The translations under genes and the position numbers were made by a program. A stretch of 64,000 bases of DNA from Eudromia elegans (Eukaryota; Chordata; Aves; Tinamiformes; Tinamidae), in assembly GCA_003342815.1 (NCBI GenBank), contig PTEX01000011.1, positions 3,427,748 through 3,491,747 of the forward strand, written 5' to 3'. Shown piece after piece: positions 24,890-37,460 of this stretch. How positions within the stretch are numbered: position 1 is the first letter of the stretch; the number at the start of each line of letters is the position of its first letter. The notes under the pieces were generated by a model. That model searched no databases. It was not told where the DNA came from and saw only the letters and a list, made by a program, of their open reading frames with translations.

Positions 24890-25391
24890 CTCTGGATTCA
24901 ACATTAAATAAACCAGGTTTTGCAACTAGAGCTAAATCGGAATGGTTGAAATGCCCCATTTTTATTTTAATTCAAATATTAATATTTTTTATTACACGCT
25001 GATACTGAAAATAGCAAGCGACATGAGAATGCAATTAGACAAATGGTTCTGCAAGTAGGTCCAAACACCTACTGGGACTCCTGTTCCAATTTGATCAATC
25101 TGTAGAACATTTGCTAAAATTACCTTCTGTGGAAGTGGAATAATTGTAAAAGCCAAATAACCACTCCTCATACAAAACTGTTTTCCCCTTGTTTCTCCCA
25201 GTCAGGATATGGTCAACAATGTCTGATAACTGTTCTGTAGTTCTGAGGTGCAGCATCAGTCAGTGAAGCTACCAGTGCCATACGTGTTAATTACATCAAC
25301 TGCTCATCAGCCCTGGATGACAGCTGAAAAAGAACAGTTTTATCCTGTAGTGCCCCTGTCCCTGCTGCACTCTAGTGTCGATCTGTGCTTG

Positions 25392-25520
25392 CTAAGATAA
25401 CATAAGGATGGCTAGAATGGCTAAGGCTAAGGTCCCCATCGTAATGAGCATAAAGAAGCACGTGTTTCTGTTAGCATCGCGAGCCCACCTACTACTGTAG
25501 TGAAAAAGAACGAGTCTTAC
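25392..25520 (-). other. intron read-through from exon C31 to an in-frame stop
   Basis: If the C31 donor is not used, the frame stays open for 42 codons and ends in a strongly hydrophobic run CFFMLITMGTLALAILAILM just before the stop at about 25,392. This could be a real alternative tail or chance. See findings. Confidence 0.25.
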
Positions 25521-25675
25521 TTGGTCTTGTTCCCCACCACCTTCCTCACTGTAGTTGAGGATTGTTTCTCTGATGTCCTCCACATCCTCATGACATGCCG
25601 GCCCGCGGTAACCGCCTCCATTCAGACCTCTGCAGCCCTTGCAGCGAGCCCACCAGAACACAGCACCAAGCAGAG
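25521..25675 (-). CDS. cadherin exon C31: end of transmembrane helix and p120-binding juxtamembrane motif
   Basis: 51 codons plus two phase bases, acceptor GTTCTGCTGAG, donor CAA|GTAAGA, phase 1 to 0. With C30 it gives an unbroken helix ending LLGAVFWWARCK, then a Cys/Gly-rich segment and DIRETILNYSEEGGGEQDQ. In classic cadherins this last motif (consensus ..ENIINYDDEGGGEQD) binds p120-catenin. The donor shows that more exons follow, but the beta-catenin-binding domain was not found downstream. Confidence 0.92.
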
Positions 25676-28600
25676 CTCAGCAGAACACGGGAGCAAAGCT
25701 CAGCCCCGCTCACACACGAGGCACCCACGGCCGGGACGGGAGCACGGCCGGGACGGGAGCTGTCGGACGGTGGGACAGGAGCACGGCCGGGACGGGAGCC
25801 GTCGGGCACGCGTGGCGGGAGGGCTCCCGCTCGGCGCCGCGGAGGCCGCAGCCTGTGCGGGGCAGCGTGTCGAGCGGCACCGGGCACAGGAGCCAGGAAG
25901 AGCTCTGCAAAGCCGGGCTGAGGCAGCTCCTCCAGACCACCGAGAAGGCGCCGCTCGAGCCTCGGGAGGCCACGTCACGGCCCTCATGTGCAGCTACACT
26001 GCAGGTGCCTTTGTAATTGTAGATTTGAGCATCTGCTTCCATTGAACAGCAACGGAGTTACAAGCAAACATCAAAGACAGCAGCAAAGGCCTTCAAAGAG
26101 CACCTTTAAGTTATAAGCATAACAATTACTGAGGAACTGAATGACACCAGTCAGTTTCAGAGACCTATTTACTGTATTGACTTTGATCTTTCTCAACAGA
26201 AAATGTATACAAAGATGTAGCACATAAATAACAATGAGTTGAAAACAACACGTGAAATTACACAAGTAACAGAAATGAAGTATAAGACGACATAAGCAAA
26301 AGAGAAAGGGATGGGTTTTTACACGGTATTAGAAAAAAAAGTCAGCTACATGTTTTCCCTTAACCATGAATTTAAAGATTTATCTTAAATGCTTAAGATA
26401 ATACTTACAATCATTAATCTTAAAGACTTCAGCAATATCAGAAATAGAGTATTATGTATATAGGAAGTGGCATACCATACCCACGCTACCAACTCTACAC
26501 GCAGAAGTTCCTAGCAGGACCCATGGCAGACAAACTAAACGCTGCAGTAAATTGCAGAGACCCCGTGGGTTATCGGCACACCAGAGTGCGGTTCTGCGCA
26601 GCAGTATCTAGCGCTGGGAACTAAAACTTGCATTGCTGAGGCCTGTCCCTTGCGCTGCTCCTCCCAGCAGAGCTGCACTCTTCAAGCTGAGTCAATTCAG
26701 TTTTGAGATGTCTTTTTTTTCTCCTCCAAATTTACAAAAACATGACACAAGGGTTTCCCCAATACTACAACTGTTTGGCCAAGTCATTTTTCCACCGAGC
26801 TGCTTTGACATGAGTGTACTATGGGCACGGCTGAAGTTCCAGAGACACAAGTCCACTCCAGTACCAAGACTGCAGGTCAGCAACACCCCACTGAAGAGGA
26901 GCCTCTTGCATCCAGGTAGCAGCAGTGTAACCTCACCTCCCACTCTCTGCTCTACTGTAAACTTATACATTTATAGATAATATTAGCACTCTTTGGAAGC
27001 TATGCAAGAATAAAGGCATTTTAAGTCTTAAAAACAATAATTTTATTTAAAATTATCCAAATAAAATCTGCAGTTCTTTGATAATACCACAGTTACTTAT
27101 TAAGATTTTCAGCAATATATAGCATATGGCTAAAAATAACCATTTCTAACCCTTAATTTATACCTGAAATCAGGATGATTGAATAGAAATGTTGTGGGTT
27201 TTTTAATTCAGTCAGTGCATGTATGCACCCAGTCAATTCACCACAAAACTACTCTGAAACAATGAAAATAAAAGTCTGTTTCTGTAACAATCTCTCATGA
27301 ATTTTAAATAACTGATTCCAAATCTGCAAAACCAGTTAGCTTCCCATCTTACCTGCTGCTCAGATTTGCATGGCAAATACAACACGTAGCGGAACTGGAT
27401 AAAGCAACGTTTTCTTTCCAAGTCCCATAGTTTCAAGATAGTCCACAACAACAAAGTCTATGGTCTTACTAGAAAATATGATTTATAAAATGCTGTAAAA
27501 GCCAAGAGAAAAAATATCCATTTCTTTATGCAGGTAAACTTTCATGCGATTGAACAGCCCTAGAAGACGGGATTCCTCATCACTCCCGAGATCCTGCTCA
27601 CGGAGTGACTCTATACGGGTCTGGTAATCACACCAGCCCGAAGCAGCCGGGAGGAGCTGTGACAAAACGGGCGAGACGCAGGAGGCTGCCCGTGTCTGAG
27701 CATTCAGACACTCCTATCACACAGCGTATTTCTCCTAGGGTGAAATACCTGTTTCAGCATCAGTATTATTTTAAACAATGCTTAGCTGCTAGTAATTTGT
27801 TCCTACTCAATTGAATTTGCTTCCAGTTTATGCATCTGGAGAGCTTCCTAGCAATGAAGTGAAAACACGAAGACGACGATGACTGCAAAGACTGTCCAGA
27901 GCTGAGGAGTGTTGACTCACTTGGCAACATCTGCAAATGGGGATGAGAAACGAGCTGGTGAAGCAGACAGAGACCAGCGAAGGAAGAGCTGGGCCCCATG
28001 AGGAGACGGACGTTTCAGCAGACAGGTGACACGTGGAGCACTCAGGACAAGATGGAGAAACGAATTCACCAAAGGTAATATAGGATGTAGTTGCCATAGC
28101 TACCTAGCAGTGCCATAAAGCAAATGCAGATGGCGAACATGGAGCTGAAGCTCAGGCCGGTGTCCTTGTGGAAGATGGCCAGGGTGACGTCGCACGCGCG
28201 CCCGGCGTAGCCGGCGGCGCAGTCGCACCGGAACGCGCTCGGCGACTGGGAGACGCAGGTGCCGTAGCGGCAGGGCCGCCGGGCACACGCGGTGCCCACG
28301 CAGCGCCGGCCGCTGCCGTTCTCCACCAGCACGCGTCCCGGAGGGCAGCTGCCAACGCAAGAGCAAAACGGAAACGGCCCTTTCAGAAAAGCAAGCACGG
28401 AAGACCGCGTTTAGGACTGCAAACCACCCTTTGATGGCCTTCCCTACTCAGGATTGCTGAAATATCCCCTAGAAGTAAAAACCCTTACATGAGTGGCTGT
28501 CAAAATTCAAGTAGTTCCCCAGGCTTCTGGGTAATTTCCTTCATGGAAAATATCGGGATTAAGATCATGATCTGCATCTCTGCCAGTGAGGAGCAGCTCT

Positions 28601-31600
28601 GCTGTGTTCTCCATGTTTCCATCAGAGGGAATTTCCAAGCACTCGGTCACGTTTATAGCACTTAGAAAAAGCAATTGCCTCTCCAGAAAACGCCCTGTGT
28701 GTGGACATTGCCAGCTGGCAATGCTCGAGGTGAGCAGAGGCCATGGCTGACGACGGTCACAGCCAATCACCAGCAGAGACAGCACGCGTGCGTTGCGCGG
28801 CACACGCTGCACACGAGGCCGGCGGCCATGCGAGGCCAGCGCAGCACCTTTCCCTGGCTTTCCTTTTTGCAAATGGAGTTTTTCCATTAACATGGAACCA
28901 TTACAGAGGCTCTGCAGATCTACGTGGGTGACGGGCAGTGCCCAAGAGCCCAGCGCCCCCCGGGTTCACGGGCAGACAGCGAGCTCCGGGCTGCCAGCAG
29001 TGCCCTGGCCGGCGAGACGGCCCGTGGAGCCTCCTCGCGCCCGCGGCCACCCTCCTCATCTCGTCTCCTCTGCAGGTCCTGTGGTTTCCGTTCCACAAAT
29101 TACCTGCACTCATGCATCATCCACAGGTCAATGCAAACAAATTCCTGGTGACAAGGGTTGCTCCTGCAAGCCTCTGAAGAACAGCCTTCCTGCACCCCGC
29201 GGGCACTTAACACCGACACCAGCTCCTTCGTGTCGGTGTCCAGGGGCAACCTGTAGTTATTATATCTGACATCCTTCATACAGCCTGGGGCAAAACACAA
29301 GGAAAACAGTTTTAAATTCTGTTAGCAAGAATTATTTGAAGCAGACATAAGATCTGGCATAATTTAAAGAAGGATAAAGACTGCTAAAATTCAAATCTAG
29401 GTCTAAATTTCCTTAAACTTTTATAATATTTTGCTCTTTTTTTTCGTCTGAATGTGTTGAAGTCTTGATCAAGATTGTCAACGTTTTCAGCAAGAACCTT
29501 CAGCCTACGTTCTGAATAGCGAGATCAAGAATTCCTCACCTTGAAAGCTCTGATTTTGACTGAACGGGTAGGCGTTTCCCAGGACCAGGCTGCTGGGGTC
29601 AATCACGATCTCTCTGTATACTCCTCTTGCTCTCAGAATTTCTCTCTTCCCACCTCCTTCATAAAGGCGAAGGGTAAATTCATTTTCAATTCTCTCCAGT
29701 GTGATATGATGCCATTCACCATTATCAATGTTGTAGAAGGGGAGGCTTACAGAATAGTCTCCATCACCCAGATTATATGAGACCATTAAGAACCCCTGAA
29801 CCACCTTGTGGATAATTAACAGGGTAGTAAGAAAGAAAAGAAAAAGTCACCACCTAATATTTTCTGTTGACCTGACACATTACTTGGACCAAAACTGGTA
29901 CATAATCAACAACATTAAATAAAACACTGCTTTAAATTCAGGGTATATTTACCTTGCCCATACAAAAAATGGCTGCAATATACTACAAAGGTACCTGCGG
30001 TGCTACTCAACCCAAATCCTGGTGGCAGGAGCGTACCAGCCAGTGACAGCATACAGCTCTTTCTGAGCAATTCTACCTGGCTTCTCTAATTACACAGCAG
30101 ATCTTCTGGGCAAATCTATGAGACTTAAGTGGTTCCAGATATGGGATATCCCTCCTACTTGGGTAGCTCAATTCAACTTAGTTCAAGAGGTGATCCATAC
30201 AGTGACATGGGTCAGGATGAGGAGGATGTAATTTTCAGAAGCCTGCATCACTAAACCTGCTGTTCTGCAGGGTCCTAACTAGGTAGACAGTAGAGCCATT
30301 GCTGAAGTGGACACCAGAGCAGCCAGACCACCCGCTCTACGTGGTGAACTGGACACTGCACTGCAATGGGCAACCGATTCCCTTGAAGCCATGGGATTCC
30401 ATGGCTGGGCAACCAGGGTCACAAAAGAAGCATCCATAAGCGTGGATCAAAGAACTCTAGTTCCAGGGATTTTGTGCCTGGCATGAGGGTCTGTCTTGAT
30501 TTTATTTTCAACTGTCAGGCTGATGTTTCACTTGATTAAGCAATGGCTGGGATTGACGGAATGTTATGCCAGTTATTTCCTGTGTGTTTTTGCTCACCTG
30601 CAAAGTGATGTACTCATCCTTGCTTCGAGACGACATGCTCATGATGACACCGCTGGGCTGCCGTGTCCTGACCATGGCCTCCACCAGGGTCCGACGGGCG
30701 GGCGCGCTCACTGGAAGCTGGTAGCGGATGTGGCTTCCTGGCCCAAACGTGTACTCCTTGGCAGCTAAAAAGAGGAGGTCAGGGCTTTCATAAGCGTTCT
30801 CTAGGGAGAGGGAGGCGTCCGGCGATTAATAGCGCAGCAGCAAAGCAGGCTTTACCTTTCTCGCAGGGATAGCCGTAGTAACCGGGCAGACAGCGACAGG
30901 CAAAGGAGCCCCAGTCTCCGAGACACCTGCCGTGCGCCCCGCAGGGAGACGGTCCCAGGGCGTCACAGCTCCCGTCGGTGAGGGCGCAGCCGGGGGAGCT
31001 GCGCAGGGACTCCGCGGGAGCCTGCAGGTCCTGCACCTGCCGGGACAGCGCGGGACGACGGCGCCTCGCTGCGCCACGGCCGAGCAACCCGACACAACGC
31101 GCTCACGCTTGGACAGCAAGAGCCACGACGCCCGAGAGCGCCCTCGCTACCTCTGGTGTGCCCCACGCAATCTGACGTTTGATTTTACATTATTTTAATT
31201 AAAGTCCAGGTTTCAAATATTAACTATCAAGACCATATTTCTGTCTTTGAATAAATTCAACTGACTATGAAAGCTAACAGGCCTAGCAAGTAAACAGCAT
31301 GAGGGTTGCCATTCACAAGTTCCCTAAATGGGCAAAAATTCTTGACGAGAGGTGTATGAGCCAAAGTACAAACAAAAAATGTAGTGTTTTGGCTCATAAC
31401 TACATCTTTCTGTAGGTAAGAAAGAACTTTCAAGGTAATTATTCTAATTACAATAAAAAAAGCAGGAGAAATTTCTTATATATGGGCACAGAACAGGATT
31501 AATAGGTTGTAGCCACTGTTCACCTGCATGAACGTTATTACAGCAAAACTGAAAACCTGGTTGCTATCACCAGCCACAGAAACAAGGTGACGTGATATTT

Positions 31601-34600
31601 AAACCAAACAGATACCAGCCAGCACACGGCCAGACACGGAGGTGCAATTCAAAGGCTGCAGTGTTTTGCAAAACGTGGCAAATATCTTGATTTCTATGAT
31701 TCCATGCTAATGCCAACCTAAATGATTATTGATCACTCCGGGGAGGTTTAATGTGAATCCCATGATACAGACTCAACAGCTCTGTTCATTGACAGTAACA
31801 GAGGCTTTTCAGTGCCCATTCCTTTTTGCTACCAAGCCTGGTTTCCTAACAATTTAATATGAACATTTATTAATGTTACTCTTTTCTTACCTGAGTATCC
31901 AAGATGACATTGCGCAAACAACCAGTAAAGTGTTTGTGCAGCAGCTGTGGGTAGGAATATGGTAACGATTCTTTTACACCACCCAGCTGAAGAACATGGT
32001 TCGCATTCAAATACCTTTGAAAATGATATGCATAACAACAGTGACTGAGAATTTACCTTCAAATATTAGAGGAGTCATAAATAACATCTAGACTGCACTT
32101 CCAAACAATAGAGGCTTTCTGAGGATAAAAAAAGAAAACACTATCTGCTTCTTTCTCTGAAATAGTCTGTCCCTGAGCAGAACCTCTGACCTTTAAGGGT
32201 ATTTTTTTTTTTATATGGCTTTGAAGCCTACTGCAAGTTTTACAGTGTGCATTATTCGATTATAATTCAAGTCTGTGTGTTCAAGTCAAGAACAGCTGTG
32301 ATATTCTAGATATTGTACTTTCAAATCCGTGTCTGTATCTGTTAGGGACTTTGTTAGGTGAGCATCAAATACATGCAAGGTGCTCAGCCTAGAGGATCCA
32401 GAGTGCTCCGGGGTCTGCTGTGGCTACTCTGCCATACCTGCTGTGTCAGGAATCAACAACAAGGATGACTTCATCACCAGTGGAAAATATTTACTGTAGA
32501 AAGCAGTTCATTGCATATTTTGAACAATTAGGTTGACAAGCTTGCCATGTCCTTCTCCATTGCAGGTATCTCCCATGAACACCCGAATGCTCCCCACAGC
32601 TTAAAAAGGCAACTTTCTTCTGATCTCCCACTGAAAAGGATCCCTCATTCACTCACCGTTTCACACCAGGTTTCTCAGGGCCCTGGTGTGACTCTGTTCT
32701 CCACTCTGGAGGATTCATTCCACAGCAGGATCTCTAGTCAGTATTAATCTCTTGGTCAGCTTTCTGAACCCCACTGAACTTGCTCTTTCTTCCATCTCCT
32801 TGACATTGCACTCAGCAGCTGGCACTGATGTCAGAATGGTTGGGGATGCTCAAACCCCAATGACTGGGCCAGCTTTCACCACCTTCATTTGCAAGAAGAG
32901 TGCATTTGACTTACTCAGGTGCCTGAGTTTTAATTAAACCAGCAGACACACTTAAGAATGGGACACTTATGTGGAATTTATCTGACTAAACTTACACATT
33001 GTGGATGTTAACAGCTACAGATGAGCCATAACCCTAGGCTGGTTTTACAGTCTATATACTACAATCACTGGAGTCTACAGAGCAGTTTGGCTTGCCTGAC
33101 GCAGACATCTGAAGCCAGTTGTATGAATCACTCCTGGGAACTGCCTCCTCGCTCATCTATAAGGACAGGCTAGTCCTGCTGCCTCCAATCCGGACACTTA
33201 CGGTGGGGACATAAAAGCCAGGCCAGCTGTACCCTACAATACCCTGCTTTCTGTTCAAAGGGTTGTTCCTCCCTGGCCGTACCCAGCAGGTCGGTACCTA
33301 TCTCGCACTGTGGTTCACGGGACTGAGCCCAGACCTGCAGCTGAGGCCTCGCAGTGCCAAGCAAGCGCAAGCATTACCTCTGATTTCTTACATGCGATGA
33401 GGTACTGCTGCACGCTGCTTGTGTACACTGCCCTGTACGCTTGCTCTGTGACTTTCCGCATGGAGACACCGTAACCTTGGGCTGCCTTCACACATGTGCC
33501 AGAATTTGTCAGCAGGAGCCCTCAGATTTGTAGGAATGAGGCTGTAAGACTGAGGGAGCACCCAGAGTTACTGCCATTAATAAGTCAACCGGCCTAATTT
33601 TCAGAGGTTCTCAAGAGCAGATTTCTAGTGATTTACTAAGGAAGTTCTGTGGATAAGGCAGGGTACATCTCACCCACAAGAGCTTCATCATTAGCCACGC
33701 AGCGCTCTGCAGTTGCCACTACTGGGGGGGAAGCCTGGCTCCTCCAAAATAGGAGGAGGATCAGTACTCCTCGTCATTGATAAACTGCTTTTTATCTGAT
33801 GGAGCGCTCCAAAGCTTTGGACTAGGCCGCTCGTTGCAAGCGGACCTCCAACGGTGCCGTTACCTTGCTGGCCGGGGAGCCGACGCGGAGGCTTCGCAGC
33901 CGCTGCGGTCCTCGCTGGACAGCCGCTCGCCCACTCCTTCGGCCTCCGCGCCCCGGGCGGCGCCGCAGCGGTCCAGGGTGAGCCGCACGCCCTGCGCCGC
34001 GCCACGAAACACACGTCACCCCACCGAGCGCGCCGGCGAGCTCCGCCACAGCACTAGCGCCTCTCAGAGGACTTCAAGGAGGACACCGTCCTTTTTCTTT
34101 TTGCACACACACAAAAATTCTGCTGCATTTTCCACCTCACAGCAAATAGCAAAGCCAAAATAGACTCATTTAACAAAGGAGAAAAAGACCCCTACCTCAG
34201 TATTTAATTTGTAATTCAAGGTATTCTGATCACATTCATGAAACAAATAACTGTATATGCAAATAAATAATTCTCTGCTTTTTGTGCACAGGCTTTCAGC
34301 ATTCCAATGTATAAACTGACTGTGCAAATTATAACTAACCCTGTAGGCACCTTCCTTCTGTGCTGCAGAGCTTTGAAAGAAATATCAGAACAAACAAAAA
34401 AAGCCTTGATTCCAAAATTTAAAAGATGGCAACACAGGGGGATTCGGAGCAGACAGTGCAGTCTCCTCAAAATTTGTATTATTCACCAAGTCTGAGCAAC
34501 ACAGCTGGATGAACGTAGGTAACTACCCAAGCTCAGTCCTTTTACCGTTCAACTTCTGCAGGGGCAAGTATGATGAAAGCAACATTATTCCGATAGGGAA

Positions 34601-37415
34601 AAAGGAAAGAACTGACCTGACCACTGGTTCTGACTTCCAGGTGATGCCATTTTTTGTCCATTACATTCAGGTGACTTGGTAACTGCAGCATCACTGCACC
34701 TCCGCCGAGGCTCATCTTCAGCACGGGAATACCACTGGACAGCTCTAACACCACAAGAAAAATCAATTAAATGCACCTACAAACATCTTCTGAATTTAGA
34801 TATTGTAGCATAGATAGTGAATGTACTGACTTAATCCTTATCACTAATCACACAAAGCAGCGTCCAGTATAGAAATATGGAATTATAGTCTATGGTCTTT
34901 ATGATGCAAGAATATTCACACACTGTAGTATGGATTTTTATATTTTAGCTTTTGCCACTTCTTTGTCAAGAGTAAAACACTAGAACTAATATCTGATAAT
35001 CTGTACCTTCAAAATGCATTAAACACACACATACAGCTTTTTACACCCTCCCAACTTCTACCCACATCCACAAGCAACTGCAAAACAAAGCCAAAACGAA
35101 GATAACAATTAACAATATCCAACAACATAATGCTTCAAACAATTAGAAAAATATAGAGGACCAATTATACCATGCACTTGGTATGGTAACTCATAAAAAA
35201 ATATGCAGGAGTAAGCCAGTCTTTTAAATACATATCAACTTAAAGCAATGAATTCTACTTGTGTATAATTTTTCCTATATTGGTGCTTTGGTGCTGGATT
35301 CATTAATCAAATCATTGCCCATTTAAAAAGAAAAGTGCAAAAATACCATAAGACAGGACGCAGGCTAAGTGGATTTCTTTGCTCATTAAACTAGATAAGA
35401 ATAACATATATTAAGGCTGGATTAATCACATAATACTCATCTTCAAAGCACCTGAATTCCCTTATAGCACTAGAGGTTTCCTAGTAGGATTTTTTCTCCT
35501 ATATACAGATTTGGCTGCTTTATTTTCACCTTCACTTCTACATCTCTTTGATGAACTTAAATCAGGTTATGAGGACACACCAAAGCAAAATGATCTATTA
35601 AAGAATGTTTCAAAATACTTTCCAGCGTTTTCAATCCAGAAAATAAGTTCTCATAAATAATTATCTCCTAGGATAGAAAGAGAATCCCCACTTTAACTAC
35701 CAGACTGTTCCCATGACGGTCATTCCCAAAAGACAATTGATTTTCCCACACCGTTGTGCAGAAGTACCTATTGCGATGAAGGTGTCCGCACGTCCAGGTT
35801 CCGGGTTTGCTAGAGGACCGCTGTACAGCAACAGGCCGTCCGGAGCCGCGGTAATGAACTCCAGAGAGAGGGAGCTCTCCAGGCACGGCCGGAGGGGCGG
35901 AAACCACGCGTAGCCATTCCCATGGAAACTGTGCTGGGTCTGTTGGCACTCTGGTCCGTGAAACGAAGCGGGACAAACACATCTGGAAAGCAAGAAAATA
36001 CACACACACAGAGTCACGATTCTTTCGCAATCAATTTTTCTTTGGCTTTACATACAACAAAACTAGTACTTAAATCACATTAAAAACTGCAGTGAAACAA
36101 TGCAGATTTTACTTGGGTTTCATCTATACAAGGATGATCTACTTATTAAAATATCTTTATAAGTAGAAAGCATATTTATCCACCATACTGTTTCCTTCCA
36201 AAATCATTTTGAGACTCCGTTAGACATTCCCGCGTGGATTCCCAGGTCTGAGCTCACACTCGTGCACTCTCCCCACTGGCCCCAGGACACGAGCACCGTC
36301 ACCGGCCCGTGACGTTGCTGTCATTACGTGTGTGTTCCAGGACACCTCGGGCTTTGTTGCTCCTCCTCTGCAGGAGCGTATTGATCTCTTCTAGACGTGA
36401 ATCTTGTTAGCCACGCTCGGCGTTTTACAGGCAAAAGCAGGATGAAGGAAGGGAAGCTGCAGTAGGGGTTTCCTCACCTGTAACCATGGAGGGTGTCAAT
36501 GCACCTCCCACCGTTGAGACAAGGGCTTCGAGGGTAGGAGGCACAAGGCCGGTGGAGTCGGTCCTTGGCTGCGCAGCTGCAGACGGCCTCGAGGGCGGCG
36601 GTGACAGAGACAAGCGACACGCTGCCAGCGTCCGTCACCGTTGGGATGTCACCCACTGCCAGGCGGTTGGTGCAGTCGGTGCCACCGCTACAGTTCGCCC
36701 TCCTACATTCATCTACATCGATCTCTGAAATGTTCACTTGTAAAGCTGACTGGATCTAGGAGAAAACAAAGAAAATCACCCATCTTTCCCCAAACAGTGC
36801 TTCTGTTTACCAAGTCATCATAAACTTAATGGAATGGTTTGATTTTTTGAATAGTAGTCAGCAGCGTCCCTGACAAGTGAAGAGCAAGCACAATGACTTA
36901 ACAAGGCCAGGAATTTTTTTTAGAAGTTGTCAGCAGTGATATTTCCTAACACTTAATCATTGGCACAACTGAGCATGCCAGGTCTGTCCTGACCCACTAC
37001 CATTACTGCTAAGGACTAAGCTCGGGTAGCAGTTATACTTCACCTGGTGAACTGTGTGGTCTGCACTGTCTGACAGCAAAGAGAACACTTGGCTCAGACC
37101 CGGATGAAAACACGTCCTCATGGGCTGCAGCTGGGTATTGCTTCATAACTCCTCCAGCAATCTGAAGGCCCAAGCCTACCAAGAGGTGCACCCAGCGCCC
37201 CGGCCTCCACCCAGGAGAGCTCACTGCTCTCCCAGCCACGCGGGCCCAGAGTGAATCACGGGCAGCAGGGACATAGCACCGTAAATCTGACAAGGTGACA
37301 TCAGATTCAGGCTCTCATTACTACTTATATAGTTAATATAGCATTCCAGTACAAAATACAGGACAAGTACTTTAACAATAAGCTTTGAAAAGACTAAAAT
37401 ATATAAAAGCTAATA

Positions 37416-37460
<45 letters not shown>

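Noticed and set aside
25500..26045. 181-codon plus-strand open frame and several overlapping frames in the GC-rich minisatellite
   Set aside because: Low-complexity repeat-driven frames opposite or beside the juxtamembrane exon; no domain, no splice context.
31829..32062. 77-codon minus-strand open frame overlapping exon C25
   Set aside because: It is in a different frame from the real exon and shows no homology.
33170..33370. Minus-strand open frame with RPQLQVWAQSREPQCEI, considered as the missing laminin G exon
   Set aside because: No acceptor in the right phase, and the true exon with LQLGG and GCLRN was found at 31891-32014.
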